Origin: CAYMND01 sp964465065
Lineage (GTDB): Bacteria > Acidobacteriota > Aminicenantia > UBA2199
Assembly (NCBI GenBank): GCA_964465065.1
Contig: CAYXHZ010000025.1
Location: forward strand, 1 to 39,518
Reading direction: 5' to 3'
DNA length: 39,518 nt
In this document: piece after piece, positions 36,744 to 39,518 of the stretch
Layout: each line of letters opens with the position of its first letter
Position numbering within the stretch: the stretch's first letter is position 1
Made by a program: the position numbers and the translations under genes
The notes under the pieces: generated by a model
Databases searched by the model: none
What the model saw: only the letters and a program-made list of their open reading frames with translations
Told to the model about the DNA's origin: nothing

Positions 36744-38456
36744 GTGAAGAAGTATATCATCGTGATCGCGCTCTGTGTCGTGATGCTGGCCTGGGGCTGC
36801 GGCCGCAGGGATCCGCTGCCGGCCGGGCCAGGCAAGGAGAATGTCGTCATGCCGGAAATGGAAAGCGAACAATACCTGGATGCGCAGCTGGCCAAACTGG
36901 CCCCGGTCGAGATCGCCTGCCCGCTGGAGGGGTTGAGCGAGGGCGACCTTAAGGCTCTGCCCAAACTGGTGGCCGCAGCGGCGGTGCTCGACGAAGTGTT
37001 CCTCAAACAGGTGTACAGCCAGAACGGCGAGATATTGCGGCGGCTCGAACTGGGACAGAGCGCGCAGGCCCGAAAAGCCCTTGACTTTTTCCGCATCAAC
37101 TTCGGTCCCTTCGACCGCATAAACGAACACCATCCTTTCGTCGGCACTGTCAAAAAACCGCTCGGGGCCAATTTCTACCCCGAGGACATGAGCAAGGAGG
37201 AATTCCTGGCCCACCTGCAGGCCAACCCGGGCGACGAGGCCGCCTTCAATTCCAACTTCACTGTCATTGTCCGCCAGGACGGCAAACTGCAGGCCGTACC
37301 CTACAGCGTCTTCTACGCCGACGAACTGGGCCGCGCCGCCGCGTTGATGAGGGAGGCCGCCGAGCTGACCGGCAACGCTTCGCTGCGCCAATACCTGCTG
37401 GCCCGCGCCGACGCTTTCAAGAGCAACGATTACCGGCAGAGCGACATGGACTGGATGGACCTGAGCGATCACGACCTGGAAGTGGTCATCGGCCCCTATG
37501 AAGTCTACGAGGACTCGCTGTTCGCCGCCAAGGCCGCTTTCGAGAGCTTCATCACCCGCGTCGACCGCCAGGAGAGCGCCAAGCTGATGAAACTGTCGGG
37601 CTATATGGAAGAACTGGAACGCCACCTGCCCATCGAGGATCAGTTCAAGAACTTCAACCGCGGCAAGAGTTCGCCCATCGTGGTGGCCAACGAGATCTTC
37701 ACCGCCGGCGACACCAAGGCCGGCGTGCAGACCACGGCCTTCAACCTGCCCAACGACGAGTATGTCCGCGAGGCCAAGGGCAGCAAGAAGGTCATGCTCA
37801 AGAACATCGCCCAGGCCAAGTACGAGAAGTGCTGGATCCCCATCGTCCAGCAGGTGATGGCCCAGGCCGATCTCGACAAGGTCAGCTTCGAGGCCTACTT
37901 CAACCATGTGCTCATGCACGAGATCTCCCACGGTCTGGGGCCCGGCAACATCAAAGTGAACGGCCGGGACACTTCGGTCAACAAGGAACTCAAGGAACTG
38001 GACCCGACCATCGAGGAGGCCAAGGCCGACATCCTCGGCTTGTGGAACCTGGTCTACCTGGTGCAGAAGGGTGAATTCCCCATAGAATTGGAAAAAACGC
38101 TTTTTTCCACTTATCTGGGCGGCATTTTCCGCAGTGTACGCTTCGGCATCGGCGAGGCCCACGGCGGCGCCAACGCCATCCAGCTCAACTACATCCTGGA
38201 AAAGGGCGGTTTCGGCTTCGACGAGGCCGGCACCCGCTATTACGTCAACGCCGACAGGATGATGGAGGCCGTCCGTTCCCTGAGCCATGATATCCTCATG
38301 ATCCAGGCCAAGGGAGATTACGCGGCCGCCAAGGCATTCATCGAGACCTACCGCAAGGCAGACGACCGACTGCTCAGGGCGCTGGACAAGGTCAAGGACG
38401 TGCCCATCGACATCCGTCCCCGCTACGCGGCCGAGTCCTACCTGACCCGTCCCTGA
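36744..38456 (+). CDS. Lipoprotein, M49-like (dipeptidyl peptidase III-like) metallopeptidase
   Basis: 570 residues from a GTG with GGAGGTGA upstream. The N-terminus MKKYIIVIALCVVMLAWGC is a lipoprotein signal with lipobox AWGC (Cys19). The catalytic region has HEISHGLGPG at about 392-401 and, some 30 residues later, EEAKADILGLW, like the zinc motif pair of M49 peptidases; DPP III itself has the longer HExxxH (HELLGH), whereas this protein has HExxH spacing. SPIVVANEIFTAGDTKAGVQ and FRSVRFGIGEAHGGANAIQLNY are also typical of this bacterial branch. It presumably cleaves peptides in the periplasm. It follows the hydrogenase by about 90 bases, with an eight-T run near 36680-36688 but only a weak stem before it, so transcription may be partly separate. 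Confidence 0.8.
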   Translation: MKKYIIVIALCVVMLAWGCGRRDPLPAGPGKENVVMPEMESEQYLDAQLAKLAPVEIACPLEGLSEGDLKALPKLVAAAAVLDEVFLKQVYSQNGEILRRLELGQSAQARKALDFFRINFGPFDRINEHHPFVGTVKKPLGANFYPEDMSKEEFLAHLQANPGDEAAFNSNFTVIVRQDGKLQAVPYSVFYADELGRAAALMREAAELTGNASLRQYLLARADAFKSNDYRQSDMDWMDLSDHDLEVVIGPYEVYEDSLFAAKAAFESFITRVDRQESAKLMKLSGYMEELERHLPIEDQFKNFNRGKSSPIVVANEIFTAGDTKAGVQTTAFNLPNDEYVREAKGSKKVMLKNIAQAKYEKCWIPIVQQVMAQADLDKVSFEAYFNHVLMHEISHGLGPGNIKVNGRDTSVNKELKELDPTIEEAKADILGLWNLVYLVQKGEFPIELEKTLFSTYLGGIFRSVRFGIGEAHGGANAIQLNYILEKGGFGFDEAGTRYYVNADRMMEAVRSLSHDILMIQAKGDYAAAKAFIETYRKADDRLLRALDKVKDVPIDIRPRYAAESYLTRP

Positions 38457-38492
38457 CGGCAACGCTTGGCGCCAAGGCAAGGCGGGAACGGA

Positions 38493-39518
38493 ATGAAAGG
38501 CTACGGCCGGGTAGTGGTCTACTACTTCTCGGGTACCGGGAATGCGTACAACGTGGCGTCCTGGATCCGGCGCAGGGCCCAGACCGATGGCCGGGAATGT
38601 GAAATCATCGATATAACCGGGCTGGAATCCCGTCGCAGCGAAAAACCGGCGCACGGTACGCTGACGGTGTTCGTCTCGCCGGTGCACGGTTTCAATTACC
38701 CGCCCGTCATGCTGGGCTTTCTGGCCCGTTTCCCCAGGGGCAGGGGCGATGTGGCGCTGCTGAACACCCGGGCCGGCATGAAGATCGGCAACTGGGTGAC
38801 CCCGGGGGTCAGCGGCGTTTCGATGTACCTGGCGGCGCTGCTGCTCAGGTTCAAAGGCTACTCGCTGCGGGGGATGGTGCCGGTGGACATGCCTTCCAAC
38901 TGGATTTCCCTCCATCCGGGGCTTAACGAACGCACGGTACGCTTCATCCATCAAAAAATGACGGTCAAAGTCGACAAGTACACCCGCCGTCTTTTGGAAG
39001 GGAAAAGGGCCTTCCCGGCTTTGGCCGAGATCGTCGTCGACTTGGCGGTCTCGCCGGTCTCCGTTCTGTACTACTGCTTCGGCCGCTTCATGCTGGCCAA
39101 GACGAATTACGCTTCTTCCCAGTGCAACCGCTGCGGCTCGTGCATCCGGGAGTGCCCGGTGAATGCCATCGTTACCGTCAGCGGCCGGCCCTTCTGGACG
39201 ATGCGCTGCGAGAGCTGCATGCATTGCATGAGCTACTGCCCGCAGCAGGCGATCCAGGCCGCCCACGGCTTTTTTGCCGTGAACATGGCGCTGTTTTACC
39301 TCGGCGTGTTGTACCTGGTCCAGCGTTACCTGGCCGCCGTGGTGCCGAAAATCCATCCGCTGCTCTACGAATGGCCGGTCCAGTTTCTCATGTTCATGAT
39401 CCTCTTGGCCGGTAGTTACCGCCTGATGCACTTTCTGCTCCGCTTCCGCTGCTTTGCCAAAATCATGGCCTTTACCTCGCTGACCCATTACCGTTTCTGG
39501 GGCCGGCGCTACCGGGCG
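38493..39518 (+). CDS. EFR1-like flavodoxin/ferredoxin membrane protein (partial)
   Basis: 342 codons are visible and the frame is open at the right edge. The start at 38493 follows a GGGAACGGA site and a CTTGGCGCCAAG palindrome (38465-38476). Residues about 1-190 are a flavodoxin-like domain: VYYFSGTGNAYNVA (FMN phosphate loop), VFVSPVHGFNYPP, LLNTRAG. Residues about 210-260 carry two [4Fe-4S] motifs, CNRCGSCIRECPVNAI and CESCMHCMSYCPQQAI. The C-terminal part has hydrophobic segments (FFAVNMALFYLGVLYLVQ, FLMFMILLAGSYRLMHFLL). EFR1-type proteins are FMN/FeS electron carriers common in anaerobes; the membrane tail is an extra. Partners are unknown, though the hydrogenase operon just upstream makes a redox role reasonable. 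Confidence 0.85.
   Translation, partial: MKGYGRVVVYYFSGTGNAYNVASWIRRRAQTDGRECEIIDITGLESRRSEKPAHGTLTVFVSPVHGFNYPPVMLGFLARFPRGRGDVALLNTRAGMKIGNWVTPGVSGVSMYLAALLLRFKGYSLRGMVPVDMPSNWISLHPGLNERTVRFIHQKMTVKVDKYTRRLLEGKRAFPALAEIVVDLAVSPVSVLYYCFGRFMLAKTNYASSQCNRCGSCIRECPVNAIVTVSGRPFWTMRCESCMHCMSYCPQQAIQAAHGFFAVNMALFYLGVLYLVQRYLAAVVPKIHPLLYEWPVQFLMFMILLAGSYRLMHFLLRFRCFAKIMAFTSLTHYRFWGRRYRA

Overview
The window looks like a G+C-rich chromosome segment from an anaerobic or facultatively anaerobic Gram-negative bacterium, taken from a draft or metagenome scaffold (it holds a 100-N gap). Signs of a Gram-negative envelope are a lipoprotein, a periplasmic YfiR-like protein paired with a membrane kinase, and an EarP/EF-P pair. 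Signs of anaerobic hydrogen metabolism are two [FeFe]-hydrogenase homologues, a Rex regulator and a NuoF/GltD-type flavoprotein. I cannot assign a phylum from the sequence alone; the mixture does not look like a classical Proteobacterium.

Layout. 1-2.1 kb: AT-rich, clearly different base composition, with a stand-alone OLD-family ATPase/TOPRIM nuclease (probable acquired defence gene). 2.1-7.5 kb: repeat-rich spacers built from 7-bp tandem repeats flank a 1440-residue secreted ComEC-like metallo-beta-lactamase protein with Fn3, Ig-like, lamin-tail, PKD-like and five 50-residue FG-GAP-like repeats. 7.5-11.6 kb: TraB/GumN-like protein, a type IIIK-like phosphoglycerate dehydrogenase, a small membrane protein and an M28 peptidase. 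11.7-14.6 kb: tightly packed molybdenum cofactor operon moeA-moaA-moaC-mogA with an unusually short MoaA. 14.6-16.8 kb: a lone PAS protein, then earP-efp. 16.9-19.8 kb: a radical SAM (SplB-like) gene split by an assembly gap, and a coiled-coil membrane protein. 19.9-22.5 kb: class II aldolase, then a YtrA-type GntR regulator, NfeD and an SPFH protein. 22.6-27.8 kb: MORN-like repeat protein, MutT-like Nudix enzyme, YfiR-like protein translationally coupled to a giant hybrid histidine kinase. 27.8-29.0 kb: structured spacer, tRNA-Ser(TGA), HAD phosphatase.

The most interesting part is 29.05-36.65 kb. One compact plus-strand operon encodes a Rex repressor fused to a thioredoxin-like [2Fe-2S] domain, a PAS-bearing sensory-type [FeFe]-hydrogenase, a PP2C/SpoIIE-type phosphatase with an extra C-terminal region, a NuoF-fragment/GltD flavoprotein, and a second catalytic-type [FeFe]-hydrogenase whose first H-cluster loop reads SSCSSSW instead of TSCCPxW. 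A Rex-like operator lies directly against the first start codon. Together this looks like a redox- and H2-sensing module wired to a GltD-linked hydrogenase. It is followed by an M49-like lipoprotein peptidase and a partial flavodoxin/ferredoxin membrane protein at the right edge.

Many promoters can be read by eye as sigma70-type boxes with 17-bp spacing, and several genes (earP, the HAD gene, rex, probably the yfiR-like gene) have the -10 box only 7-8 bases before the start codon and no ribosome binding site, suggesting leaderless transcripts.
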